DNA of 64,000 nt from Castanea sativa. Taxonomy: Eukaryota; Streptophyta; Magnoliopsida; Fagales; Fagaceae. Location: NCBI RefSeq assembly GCF_040712315.1, contig NC_134017.1, forward strand, positions 22,283,822 to 22,347,821, given 5' to 3'. Positions within the stretch are counted from its first letter, which is position 1; every line of letters begins with the position of its first letter. The notes beneath the pieces are model-generated. The model was given only the letters and a program-made list of their open reading frames with translations, had not been told where the DNA came from and did no database searches. Below, piece by piece: positions 40,136 through 51,466 of the stretch. The translations under genes were made by a program, and so were the position numbers.

Positions 40136-40814
40136 TGTAAGTGCACAATTGCACCTGGACCCAAAGACGATCACGGGCTCAGGCCCAATGGACCTTAAAC
40201 AATAAAAATTTGTAGAGTGTAAACCTGTTAGAAGTCTTGCTTGATAACAAACTTTTAAAATTAAACACAAGTAAACAACGAACAATAATTGCAATGGATC
40301 TCCTCGGACTCAAGCCGAGGACTACTTCTTTATTATTTCTACTTCTTCCTTAAAGATTACACTTTCTCAATTTCTTTCTTAGCTACCGCCCCCTTTTCTT
40401 TGGCCTTTACCCCCCTTTTATACTTCCTTCCCTGATACATTTTGAACAGTGACTAGAAGTTTCCATCTCACTGTTCAGGAGTCACCTCTCCATTAATGCG
40501 GCCAGGGAGGTAGGTGCAGAGCCTTTAATGCGGAGGTGGCAGCCTTTACCCTTGATATTTTCTTTAATACTGGTGCATCTAGAAGATTCAGGATGTCCCC
40601 TTTTAACCACTGGTCTTTCCAGAGTTGTGCTTTGACCTTCATAATGAAACTTTGAATTCTCTAGGGCTTTTCCGAGGAGAAAACTCGTCCTTGGCTGTAT
40701 CCCCGGACCCTCGGCGTATGGGCCAAATCATAGAGCTTAATCCTGGAGCAGGTCAGCCCTCTATGTTGCAGCCCAATGGCCCATATGCTCACTTGGGTTC
40801 TTTTACTCCCCACA
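40136..40814 (-). repeat. 3' LTR of the gypsy element
   Basis: 679 bases, collinear with the 5' LTR. The same CCGAGGA hairpin is at about 40299. The short plus-strand open frame in each LTR (40625, 51272) is just LTR sequence. Confidence 0.92.
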
Positions 40815-40829
40815 ATAGCCCCTCAAAAC
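40815..40829 (-). other. polypurine tract
   Basis: On the minus strand TTTTGAGGGGCTAT directly precedes the TGTGGGG start of the 3' LTR, as expected for plus-strand priming. It is short and interrupted. Confidence 0.55.
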
Positions 40830-41428
40830 TCTAATGTTCAACATCCGAGGAGAAAATTAGGGTTTTGATCCGATGAGAACTAACTCTGCAAACTATGTGA
40901 ATGATTGCACATGTGGAAACCGTTTCGCGTTCCAGAAGACGCCACTTGGCGGTTTTATTTTCAGAAACGCGCGCATTTATTACCATGAGTTACACCTTGT
41001 CCCCCACGTTCAACGGTGAGATGGGCATCCAACGGTTCTCGTTATTTCACGAAAAATTGGGCGGGACAAATATAATTTCGAGGCCGCTTTCCGCACACCA
41101 TGACGCTTCGGGAACCTGCGCCTTCATTTAATTCATCAGGGACTAATCCCATCAAAACATCAGTAAACATACTTGACCCGCAGAAAACCGTGGAACTCTG
41201 CACAACTTGAGATTCGTAAGTTTTTTATTCTCCTTTTCTTAACCTTTTCTCCTCGGAAATTGTCCTCGGCTATACTTGCAGACCTTTTCCCTTTTAGAGT
41301 TTAGTCTTTCGTCCCTCTTCGATGGGAAAATTTAAGTGTCTAGTTGATACCGCCGCTGGAATGGAAGGCTTCAGAGCCAAGTATCACATTCCCACGATGT
41401 AGGTTTAAAATATTGCCCGGCGGAAGCC

Positions 41429-43828
41429 GTGGCCGGCTCTAGAAAGGAGGGAGAGGTTATCATCCCGATGATAGCCTTTGTAGAGGGTGGGATGACCCTC
41501 CCAATGAAGCCTGTAACCAGGGAGTACCTTCGCAACCATTGGTTGTGTCCCGATCAGTGCCTCCCAAACGTTTTTAGAGTTTTGGGTAGCGTCGATGCTC
41601 TAAACGAGCAAATGGGTCTAAACCTCACCTGGCACGACGTCGTCTTTCTATACGAGTCCCATAAACTCTCCAAAGTAGGTTACTACATTAAATCCCGCTC
41701 CAGCGTCGTTAGGCTAATCTCCTGTCTGCCCAAATCCAACAAAGGCATGAAGGATGACTACCTGATCGTCTCTGGGAACTGGCACGACGACCTCCACTGC
41801 CCAGTTGAGTGGGGAGATCCAAGTGCGACACCTTAGGATTAACCTCCCCCCCGCACAAACTCCTCTAACACTCACGAAAATGCGTATTCACATGTATTCA
41901 TGTTCATTTAGATTTATTATATGTTGTGTGAATCTGACCATGTTCGTTTGATTTGGTGTCTTCTTTTACAGATAAGCAACATGTGCGCCCACGCTTAAGC
42001 CACTGCAACGTTGTAGATCTCAACCGAGTATTGCGCTCCGAGGTGTTTGTCAGCGAGGACCTACAACTCAGGGCTGCTCATCTGATTCTGGGGTACACTC
42101 CCATTTCTTCGGACTTCCAGGAGATAGAAAACGCCATAGTCGCGGGTGACCGAAGGCGAAGGAAGATAAACGTAGCCCGGCCCCACTTTTTGGACGACCA
42201 CGATCTCCCTGACGCCCCTTACATCATTTTGTACACACAGCCCACAGCGGCAATTCCCCTCGCCGTGCACTCTCAGGCAACCGTTGTTCCAGAAGAGCAG
42301 GTGTCTTCTTCACACACGCTAGACGAGGAGATAGAACAGTTCCAACTTGAAGACACCGAAAGACCTCGAGGGAACCAGTTCGTCGTACTCTCTGACGAGG
42401 AAGAAGAAGCCACTGAGGCTTCTGGAATTGCAGGGTTAGTCGTTGCCCAACCAGAGGACGAATCCGAGGAGAATATGGACAGGATGAAGGGTCTCCTAAC
42501 CAATAGAGTTGCGAAGATTGTTGAGAGAAAGACGGGGGGGGGGGGTCCCAAGCTCTTTCATCCTTGCCACCTCCCCCTCCTCCAGCTGAGCCAAAACTTC
42601 CAGCCGAGGATCCCAAAAAGAAAAGAAAGGGGGAGGCCGAGGGGACAAGCGGCAAGGAACCAAAGAAACCGCGACAACAACCGCCAGCCGTTCAGCAGCA
42701 GAAGCTGGATAAAGGCAAAGGCAGGGCCCGCTCAGTTGAAAGCGGGGAGATCAGGGACGAGGCCGAAGTGCGACGAGCACCGGCCACCTGGTCCCCTGAC
42801 TTAAGGCTGGACGGTGCACCCATCTCCTGCCAATCCAGTATAAGGGCGGTTCAACAAGGTCATGCCCACCACTTGGCCGAAGTGTTGGAGCGCCCTCTTC
42901 TGCTGCCCAAGGACATGGAAACCTTGGAAAAAATGAGCCAGCCACAACTATTCCTCTCTTTAAAAAGGGATTTAGCGCTGGTAAGTTTAACCCTTTTAGG
43001 AAGATTCCACTTTTAACAATATCAGATTATTCATAAGTGCCTTGCTATATCTGATTTCCTCACACTTTACTGCAGGCCATTCAAGAAGTCTTCGTAGCCG
43101 AGAAATTTATAGAAGACACTCGGAAGAAGGCCAGAACTGAGCTTGAAGTCAGGCTGGAGACTGAGAAGTCCTTGGGCACAGCCCTTGCTGAAAATGAGAA
43201 GCTTACCTCGGAGGTGGTTGAGCTAAAGAGAGAGAAAAATGGGGCCGAGGTGAACCTGAAGACCATGAAGACCCAGATAGAAGGGCAGCGCAAGCTTCTT
43301 CGTGAAAAAGATGACGAGCTCTCCCAAGCCCAAAAGAAGCGCTCGAATTTGGAAAAGGAACTTGCGCGAATGAAGGAGGAAGCCGGCGCATTCCATCGTT
43401 CTCTAGAAGCCGCCAAGCAGGCGAGTTATGAGGAAGGGGTAGCGGTCACCGAGGAGCAACTGACAGAAGCCTTTGCGGCCTTGTGCCGGGAGTACTGTCA
43501 AAAGGTCTGGGGGGAAGCTCTGAACGTAGCAGGAGTTCCTCTATCCTCGGATCTGAGGAAGTCCGAGAATGTTCGGCTTCCCCTGGAGATACAGGAGATT
43601 GAAGAGGCTCCTGCTGCTACTCCTACCCCTGAAACAACTCTTCATGCTTTTCCTCCCATGGTCCCAAAGCTAATTCCAGATCCTACAGAACCTTCGGGTT
43701 CCAATAAAGAAAAGGAAGGAGACGGGGATGCCGAGAAGGACCGAGCCGGAATGTGGAGTCCAACGTCCCTCCAACAAAGGCGACGGACAAAGGAAAGCAA
43801 GTGCTGTCTCCCTTTGAGCTGGAGTTGA
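41429..43828 (+). CDS. opposite-strand spliced gene of the Tat element (additional ORF), frame broken at a G-run
   Basis: Lies between the 3' LTR and the tandem array, antisense to gag-pol. Exons 41429-41822, 41972-42980 and 43076-43828, with GTGCGA/TTTTACAG and GTAAGT/TTACTGCAG introns whose phases fit. Exon 1 reads MTLPMKPVTREYLRNHWLCP, NEQMGLNLTWHDVVFLYESH and KDDYLIVSGNWHDDLHCPVE, matching the plant 'putative gypsy-type transposon' domain (formerly Transposase_28). Exon 2 has an acidic stretch (VVLSDEEEEATEA) and a Lys/Arg-rich stretch. Exon 3 is a long coiled coil (LETEKSLGTALAENEKLTSE to LEKELARMKEEAG). The product of such ORFs has no established function. A run of 12 G at 42534-42545 changes frame: downstream homology (PPPPPPAEPKLPAEDPKKKR) is in the next frame. 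The start codon is the first good ATG after the LTR and is not certain. Confidence 0.75.
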
Positions 43829-44336
43829 GAAAGACCGAGGCCACCAGCACTTCTCAGCAAGACCCCCCTCCAAAAGCTTAGGACCTAGCTTAGGACTTCT
43901 CTTTTTCCATATTTGAATTAAATATGTAATGTATATTTGAATGATTAATGAAGAACAATTTCATTTGATTCTCACCTATGTTGCATCCATTTTACTTTAT
44001 TCTTTTTGTATTTGTCATAAAGATTGCCATTAGTACATAGTCAAAAAGGGACAAAACAAACAAATCTAACTCCAAGTATTACACAATCATAACCTCCACG
44101 CAGTCATTCGCATGTTTTAGTATTAAAAACTTAACAGCAGATGACATGGTTGAGATATTTTAAACAATGCCTTGGTAAAAAAAAAAAAAAAAGACCTCAT
44201 ATAACGGTTAAACCCTTATAATGTGTGGTTTTGTTTTTAGTAGGATGTAAGATCCAAGGACCATTCCTTACATAAATTCGCTTAACACTTAAAGATATAG
44301 AACTTTAAGATCCGATCTAACAAACAGTAAGGCACT

Positions 44337-45345
44337 AATTTCCAGACGCAATAAGAAATTAACTTTAATCAAGTTTGCGGTCCGAGAACAAGACTTAACC
44401 AAGTTGTTGTTTGATTATTTAGATCAGTAACTTCAAATGTTAATTTCCCCAAAGTAGGAAATCCGAGGACCCGGCATAACTAAGGTTCTGTTTAACAAAT
44501 GACAAGACATCAATTTCCACAAGGTTTGTGGTCCGAGGACTGCACTTAACCAAGTTTCTGTTTGATTCTTAAGAACAGTAGCTTCAAATGTTAATTTCCC
44601 CAAAGTAGGAGGTCCGAGGACCCGGCATAACTAAGGTTCTGTTTAACAAATGACAAGACATCAATTTCTACAAGGTTTGTGGTCCGAGGACTGCACTTAA
44701 CCAAGTTTCTGTTTGATTCTTAAGAACAGTAGCTTCAAATGTTAATTTCCCCAAAGTAGGAGTTCCGAGTACCCTGAATAACTAAGGTTCTGTTTAACAA
44801 ATGACAGGACATCAATTTCCACAATGTTTGTGGTCTGAGGACTGCACTTAACCAAGTTTCTGTTTGATTCTTAAGAATAGTAGCTTCAAATGTTAATTTT
44901 CCCAAAGTAGGAGGTCCGAGGACCCGACATAACTAAGGTTCTGTTTAACAAATGACAAGACATCAATTTCCACAAGGTTTGTGGTCCGAGGACTGCACTT
45001 AACCAAGTTTCTGTTTGATTCTTAAGAACAGTAGCTTCAAATGTTAATTTTCCCAAAGTAGGAGGTCCGAGGACCCGGCATAACTAAGGTTCTGTTTAAC
45101 AAATGACAAGACATCAATTTCCACAATGTTTGTGGTCCGAGGACTGCACTTAACCAAGTTTCTGTTTGATTCTTAAGAACAGTAGCTTCAAATGTTAATT
45201 TCCCCAAAGTAGGAGGTCCGAGGACCCGGCATAACTAAGGTTCTGTTTAACAAATGACAAGACATCAATTTCCACAAGGTTTGTGGTCCGAGGACTGCAC
45301 TTAACCAAGTTTCTGTTTGATTCTTAAGAACAGTAGCTGCAGGTG
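44337..45345. repeat. 151-bp tandem array after pol
   Basis: The marker AAATGTTAATTT recurs at 44435, 44586, 44737, 44888, 45039 and 45190, exactly 151 bases apart each time. The unit contains GTCCGAGGACTGCACTTAAC, AACCAAGTTTCTGTTTGATT and GACAAGACATCAATTTCYAC. The first unit is diverged and the last is cut in mid-unit. The array lies between the integrase stop and the opposite-strand gene. Confidence 0.97.
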
Positions 45346-45394
45346 TCAGAGGTACTCATAACTTTGAAACATTAACTGACAAAAACCCATTTTA

Positions 45395-48300
45395 TTAATA
45401 ATAATACCTTCTAAGATTATTTACATTCCACGGACGTAGTACAATTCTTTCATCTAGATCAGCTAGCCGATATGACCCTATGCCTGCTACTGAAACAATA
45501 CGATAGGGGCCTTCCCAGTTGAGTCCTAGCTTACCCCAAGCTGGGTTCTTAGAAGTCCCTACAACTTTTCTGAGTACAAGATCACCAGGTGCAAGTGGCC
45601 TTAGCTTCACATGGGCATCATATCCCCGTTTTAGCTTCTGTTGATAATAAGTCATTTGGACCATAGCTGCCTCGCGCCGTTCCTCAAGTAAATCAAGACC
45701 TTTCTCTAGGAGTCCATTGTTATTCTCCGGGCTAAAAGAACTTGTCTTTAGGGTGGGGAAACCAGATTCCAGAGGTATCACCGCCTCGGCACCATAAGTC
45801 ATAGAGAATGGCGTTTCTCCAGTGGACATGCGCGGTGTGGTCCGATACGTCCACAGAACATGAGGGAGCTCTTCTACCCATCTGCCTTTCGCATCGTCCA
45901 ACCTCTTCTTGAGCCCGTTGACTATGACCTTGTTAACGGCCTCGGCTTGTCCATTTCCCTGAGGATAAGATGGGGTGGAGTACCTATTTATGATACCCAT
46001 GTCACAGCAATACTTCCTGAAAGCTTTGCTGTCAAATTGGACACCATTATCAGATATAAGTGTATGTGGTATTCCAAATCTAGTGACGATGTTCTTCCAC
46101 ACAAACTTCTTGGAATCAACATCTCTAATGTTTGCCAAGGGCTCCGCCTCGACCCATTTAGTAAAGTAATCCGTTCCTACAAGCAGCCATCTTTTGTTAC
46201 CTGCTGCCCTCGGAAATGGCCCCACTATGTCCAATCCCCACTGTGCGAAGGGCCAAGGACTGGAAAGGGGGTTAAGAACTCCTCCAGGTTGATGGATGTT
46301 AGGGGCCAACCTCTGGCATTGATCACATTTCCTGGCGTAGTCTTGAGCCTCCCTTTGCATATTGGGCCACCAATACCCCTGGGTCAGGGCCCTATGGGCT
46401 AAGGACCTTCCCCCAGTGTGGCTTCCACAAATCCCTTCGTGCAATTCCTCTAGAAGTGCTTCCGTTGATTCAGGGTGTACACACAACAAGTACGGTCCTG
46501 AGAAGGATCGTTTGTACAACTTCTGGTCCTCGGACAACCAGAAACGTGGCGCCTTTCGACGTATCTTATTTGCTTCAGATTTGTCCTCAAGAAGGATGTC
46601 GTTCTTAAGAAAAGATATGACCGGGTAAATCCAACTAGGTCCAGGCCTTATTAGATGTATGCGAGCCGCCTTGGCGGGGATAAGAGTTGGCTCTAGCAAA
46701 TCCTCCACAAGGACAATCCTGGGCAAACCCTGAGCCGAGGACGTTGCTAACGTAGCCAAAGAATCGGCATGGGTGTTCCCACTTCTAGAGATGTGAGCTA
46801 AGACAAAGGAGTCAAATTCTGCTTGTTGACGCTTAACTTGGGCCAAATATTCCTGCATTCTTGGGTCCCTCGCCTCCATGGTCCCCATGACCTGGCCGAC
46901 CACCAACTGAGAGTCCGAGAATGCATGGACTTCCTTCCCTCCCATTCTACCCACCATCTTCATGCCTACCAAGACTGCTTCGTATTCGGCCTCATTATTA
47001 GTGGCCGAGAACGCCAATCTCAAAGATTTTTTGAAAATAATTCCATCGGGGGCAATCAGGACAAGCCCAACACCTGACCCTCTCTGATTAGCTGCTCCAT
47101 CCACATACATTTTCCAAGCCGAAGGCCCTGCGGCCGTGATCACACCAACTAATTTTCCATCCCTGCGTGCTTCTTTTAGAGTTTCTTCTGGCAATGGTTC
47201 AGTAAACTCTGCCACCAAGTCAGCGAGAACCTGGCCCTTCACCGAGATGCGAGGCTTGTATTTAACGTCAAAAGCTCCTAATATGGTTCCCCACTTTGCC
47301 ACCCTACCAGTGTAGTCGGCGCTGCGTAACACTGCCTTGAGAGGCAATTGGGTCAGAACCACCACAGTATGAGACTGAAAATAATGAGGGAGCTTCCGCG
47401 TGGCATGAACTATGGCCAGAAGCGCCTTCTCCAAAAGCAAGTAGTGCACCTCGGCCTCATTCAAAGACTTACTAACATAGTAGACCGGTCTTTGAATCCC
47501 ACTTTCATTCCTGATAAGGACCAGGTTGACCGCGTGTACGGCCACTGCCAGATAAGCGAACAAGACCTCGTCCGCCTCGGGGCGAGACAGAATGGGTGGC
47601 CGAGAAAGATATTGTTTAAGCTACTGGAAAGCTAACACGCAGTCCTCGGTCCATTGAAACCCTTTCCACTTATTCAACAATTGGAAGAAAGGACGGCACC
47701 GGTCAGCTGACCGAGAGATAAACCTATTCAATGCGGCAATCATCCCGGTCAATTTCTAGATTTCTTTTGGGTTGCAAGGAGGTTGCAAGTCCTGAATAGC
47801 CTTCACCTGTGCTGGGTTTACCTCTATGCCTCTATGAGTGATCATGTACCCCAAAAACTTTCCAGACCCAACGCCGAAAGAGCATTTTGAGGCATTAAGG
47901 CGCAGCTTGTACTTTATTAACACCTGAAAGGTGTCAGCCAGGTCTCTCACGTGTGAAGGTATCGTTTTGCTCTTTACCACCATATCGTCTACATACACCT
48001 CAATAGTCTTCCCCAACTGCTGTTCGAACATCCTGGTCATCATTCTTTGGTAAGTAGCCCCAGCATTTTTCAAACCAAATGGCATGACCTTATAATGATA
48101 ATTCCCCGTCGGGGTAATGAAGGCAGTCTTCTCTTGGTCCTCTAATGCCAAGGGAATCTGGTGGTAACCTTGGAAAGCGTCCAAAAAACTCATCCGAGGA
48201 TGTCCGACAGTGGCATCCACCAGTTGATCAATACGCGACATGGGGAACGAATCTTTGGGACAGGCCTTGTTCAGATCAGTAAAGTCCACACAAACCCTCC

Positions 48301-50722
48301 ACGTTCCATTCTTCTTTTTAACAACAACTGTATGGGCCAACCACTCGGGGTAGAAAACTTCTTTGATAGCCCCAGCCCTCTTGAGTTTAAGCACCTCTTC
48401 CTTCACAGCCTCGGAATGTTCTCTGGAAAAACGCCGAGGTGGTTGCCTTCTCGGAACAATAGCTGGGTTGACATTTAAATGATGACAAATGAAGCTCGAT
48501 TCGACTCCTGGAGCTTCGTAAGGATCCCACGCAAAAACATCAATATATTCCTTCAGAAATTCTAACAATTCGATCTTCTCTTGGTGTGGCAAAAGTGTGC
48601 TAACTTGGAAGAACCTCTCTGGGTTATCGGCTACTGGAAACTTCTCTAACTCCTCACAATGCGTCTCCTCTCCTGCCACCATCCCAGATGAACCAGGAGC
48701 TGTTAACTGCTATAAGTCTTTGGTGACCAGAGCCGAAGATTCGGCTTTCGTCTGGTGCAGCACAGCAGCCGATATGCATTGCCTGACCACCGATTGGCTG
48801 CCGAGGACCTCTTCAACACATTCCCCCGAGGGAAATTTAACCTTAACATGCAAGGTAGAGGAGACAGCTCCAAGAGCGTGCAGCCATGGCCTGGCAAGAA
48901 TGGCTGTATATGGAGAGTATGCGTCAACAACAATAAAGCCCACCTCAACCGTTTCTGAGCCGGATTGAACGGGCAAACGAATCTGTCCCTTCGGCACAAC
49001 GACTCTCCCTTCAAAGCTTATAAGCGGCGAGTCATAAGGGGTAAGATCTTCCAGCTTCAATCTAAATCCCTTAAATAGATCAGGGTACATGATATCTGCA
49101 CCGCTGCCCTGGTCTATCATCACCCTACTTACATCATAGTTCCCTATCCTGAGCGTAACTACAAGAGCATCTTCATGGGGTTGGATAGTCCCTACCTTAT
49201 CCTCCTCAGAAAATCCCAAGACGGGCAAATTGAGCTTCAACCTCTTCGGCCTGTAGCCTGTCTCCTCGGCCTGAGAATGAGGAACTTCCATCACCCTGGT
49301 GGGAGCCGAACCGGTCCTGCTAGGTGCAGCAAAAATAACATTAATTGTTCCTAAAAACGGCCGAGATGAATTATTCCTCTGATTGTTTGAACCAGATTGA
49401 CTGCCCTGCCCGCTAGGTTGGCACAGGTGCTGCTTCGGTTTTCCTTCACTGACAAGCTGCTCCAAGTGGTTCCAAAGGGTCCGACAATTCTCAGTAGTAT
49501 GGCCCACATCCTGGTGGTACTGGCAAAAGAGGTTCTGATTCCTCTTCGCAGGGTCTCCTGCCATCTTATCAGGCCATTTAAAGAAGGGCTCTTTACGAAC
49601 TTTCTCCAGCAGCTGATGTACCGGTTCTCAGAATACAGTGTTCACGGCCTGAGGTGCTGCCGAGGCGGACTGTCCAACGTGATCTCTCCTCGGCCTGTTA
49701 TTGTGGTATCTGTCCGACCTGAAATCCCTTCTCTCTTGCGGGATAACCTTTTCCTTACCCTTTCCTTGCTGTTGGTCTTCCTCTACTCTCTTATACTCGT
49801 CAATACGGTCCATGAGGCGACGTACACTGCGGACGAGCTTTTTAGTCAGAGACTTTCTCAGGTCGTGATCGGTAGGAAGGCCTACCTTAAAGGTATTAAG
49901 TGCCACCTCATCAAAGTCACCATCTATTTCATTAAACATCTCCCAATAACGGTCGGAGTATGCTTTCAACGTCTCCCCCTCCCTCATGGTCATGGATAAC
50001 AGCGAGTCTAATGGCCGAGGGACTCTGCTACATGTAATGAACCGCGAAGCGAATGCCCTAGTAAGCTCCCCAAACGAACCTATAGACACCGATTTAAGGC
50101 CGTTAAACCACCTCATAGCAACAGGCCCCAGGCTAGAGGGGAAAACTTTACACATCAGGGTCTCGTTGTGAGAGTGCACCGCCATCCTCTGGTTAAAGTG
50201 ACTCACGTGCTCCACCGGATCAGTCCGGCCATTGTAGATGGTAAAAGGGGGCTGGGTAAACCTCCTGGGAAGCCTTCCTTTCTCAATCCTCCGTGTAAAC
50301 GGAGACTTAGAGAGTTGGTGCAACGCCCTACTCATGGCATCGTTGCCTAAGCCCCTAGAGTAAAGCTTCTTACGTCTGCAAGTTGGCTGGTCGTCCTCCT
50401 CACCGGAGGACGTTGCACTGGTGGGGGAGCGTGACCTCGAGCTGTAGCCACCTCCCCTATCCTCCTCTGAGGAAGGATTAGATGAGGACGGTGAAAACCT
50501 ACGTTTAGCACGACGTAACTTCCTCTTCAAACGATTGATTTCCCTCTGCATGGACTTAGAACCCCCCTCGTGGGTAGTGCTACCCCCACCATGAGTATGG
50601 CTAGCCCCTGGATATTCTGTGTGGACGCTTCCCTCATGATCCCTTCGACGCTCAAGGCGCTAGAAATGATCCTCCGGTTGTGATCCCTGTGACTCTGCAT
50701 GGTGAGCACCTAAGCCTGCCAT
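45395..50722 (-). pseudogene. gypsy gag-pol polyprotein, one frame with five stop codons
   Basis: ATG at 50722. The frame is collinear for 1,775 codons to 45395 with no frameshift. Gag (RFTQPPFTIYNGRTDPVEHV; GPVAMRWFNGL); Cys/His knuckle (CQYHQDVGHTTENC); protease (MIDQGSGADIM, about residue 537); reverse transcriptase (VDFTDLNKACPKDSFPM; YVDDMVVKS, about 908); RNase H of the RT; second RNase H (MYVDGAANQRGSGVGLVL, about 1205; NNEAEYEAVL; FSDSQLVVGQV; HADSLATLA); integrase (KCDQCQ; LDIVGPFP; ISDNGVQFDS; YPQGNGQAEAVNKVI); C-terminal GPYRIV region. In-frame stops are at 50660-50662 (TAG), 49628-49630 (TGA), 48710-48712 (TAG), 47756-47758 (TAG) and 47621-47623 (TAG). Each can be derived from CAG or CGA by a single C-to-T change. 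Confidence 0.93.
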
Positions 50723-50750
50723 AGTATCCCTACCTCTTCTAGACTAGATT

Positions 50751-50768
50751 CCCCACAAACGGCGCCAA
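50751..50768 (-). other. primer binding site, tRNA-Asp type
   Basis: Two bases inside the 5' LTR the minus strand reads TGGCGCCGTTTGTGGGGA, close to the complement of the 3' end of plant tRNA-Asp(GTC) (TGGCGCCGTTGCCGGGGA), with three mismatches in the distal part. Confidence 0.7.
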
Positions 50769-50769
50769 T

Positions 50770-51461
50770 TGTAAGTGCACAATTGCACCTGGACCCAAAG
50801 ACGATCACGGGCTCAGGCCCAATGAACCTTAAACAATAAAAATTTGTAGAGTGTGGGCTTGAAACTTAGGTTAGAAGTACTGGGAGCTTGATAACAAACT
50901 TTTATAAATAAACACAAGTAAACAACGAACAATAATTGCAATGGATCTCCTCGGACTCGAGCCGAGGACTACTTCTTTATTATTTCTACTTCTTCCTTAA
51001 AGATTACACTTTCTCAATTTCTTTCTTAGCTACCCCCCCTCTTTCTTTGGCATTTACCCCCCTTTTATACTTCCTTCCCTGATACATTTCGAACAGTGAC
51101 TAGAAGTTTCCACCTCACTGTTCAGGGGTCACCTCCCCATTAATGCGGCCAGGGAGGTAGGTGCAGAGCCTTTAATGCGAAGGTGGCAGCCTTTACCCTT
51201 GATATTTTCTTTAATACTGGTGCATCTAGAAGATTCAGGATGTCCCCTTTTAACCACTGGTCTTTCCAGAGTTGTGTTTTGACCTTCATAATGAAACTTT
51301 GAATTCTCTAGGGCTTTTCCGAGGAGAAAACTCGTCCTCGGCTGTATCCGCGGACCCTCGGCGTATGGGCCAAATCATAGAGCTTAATCCTGGAGCAGGT
51401 CGGCCCTCTATGTTGCAGCCCAATGGCCCATATGCTCACTTGGGTTCTTTTACTCCCCACA
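50770..51461 (-). repeat. 5' LTR of the gypsy element
   Basis: 692 bases, TG...CA ends on the minus strand. Contains the hairpin TCCTCGG-ACTCGAG-CCGAGGA near 50948. Compared with the 3' LTR it differs by substitutions and one replaced segment near 50860, so the element is not brand new. Confidence 0.92.
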
Positions 51462-51466
51462 ATAAT

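Larger units (their letters stand above)
40136..51461 (-). mobile_element. Tat-type Ty3/gypsy LTR retrotransposon, complete, 11.3 kb
   Basis: LTRs at both ends beginning TGTGGGGAGT and ending GCACTTACA on the minus strand, with the 5-base duplication ATAAT at 40131-40135 and 51462-51466. Order on the minus strand: 5' LTR, primer site, gag, protease, reverse transcriptase, RNase H, second RNase H, integrase, tandem array, opposite-strand gene, purine tract, 3' LTR. A second RNase H plus an additional ORF between integrase and the 3' LTR is known for the Tat/Ogre/Retand lineages. Confidence 0.93.

Noticed and set aside
42061..42655. Minus-strand frames opposite the antisense gene (about 70-140 residues)
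   Set aside because: They mirror the plus-strand coding exon and show no conserved motif.
44337..45345. Regular repeats considered as a CRISPR array
   Set aside because: Contiguous 151-bp units with no short repeat/spacer pattern, inside a plant retrotransposon.
45860..50350. Plus-strand frames over gag-pol
   Set aside because: Shadows of the minus-strand polyprotein.
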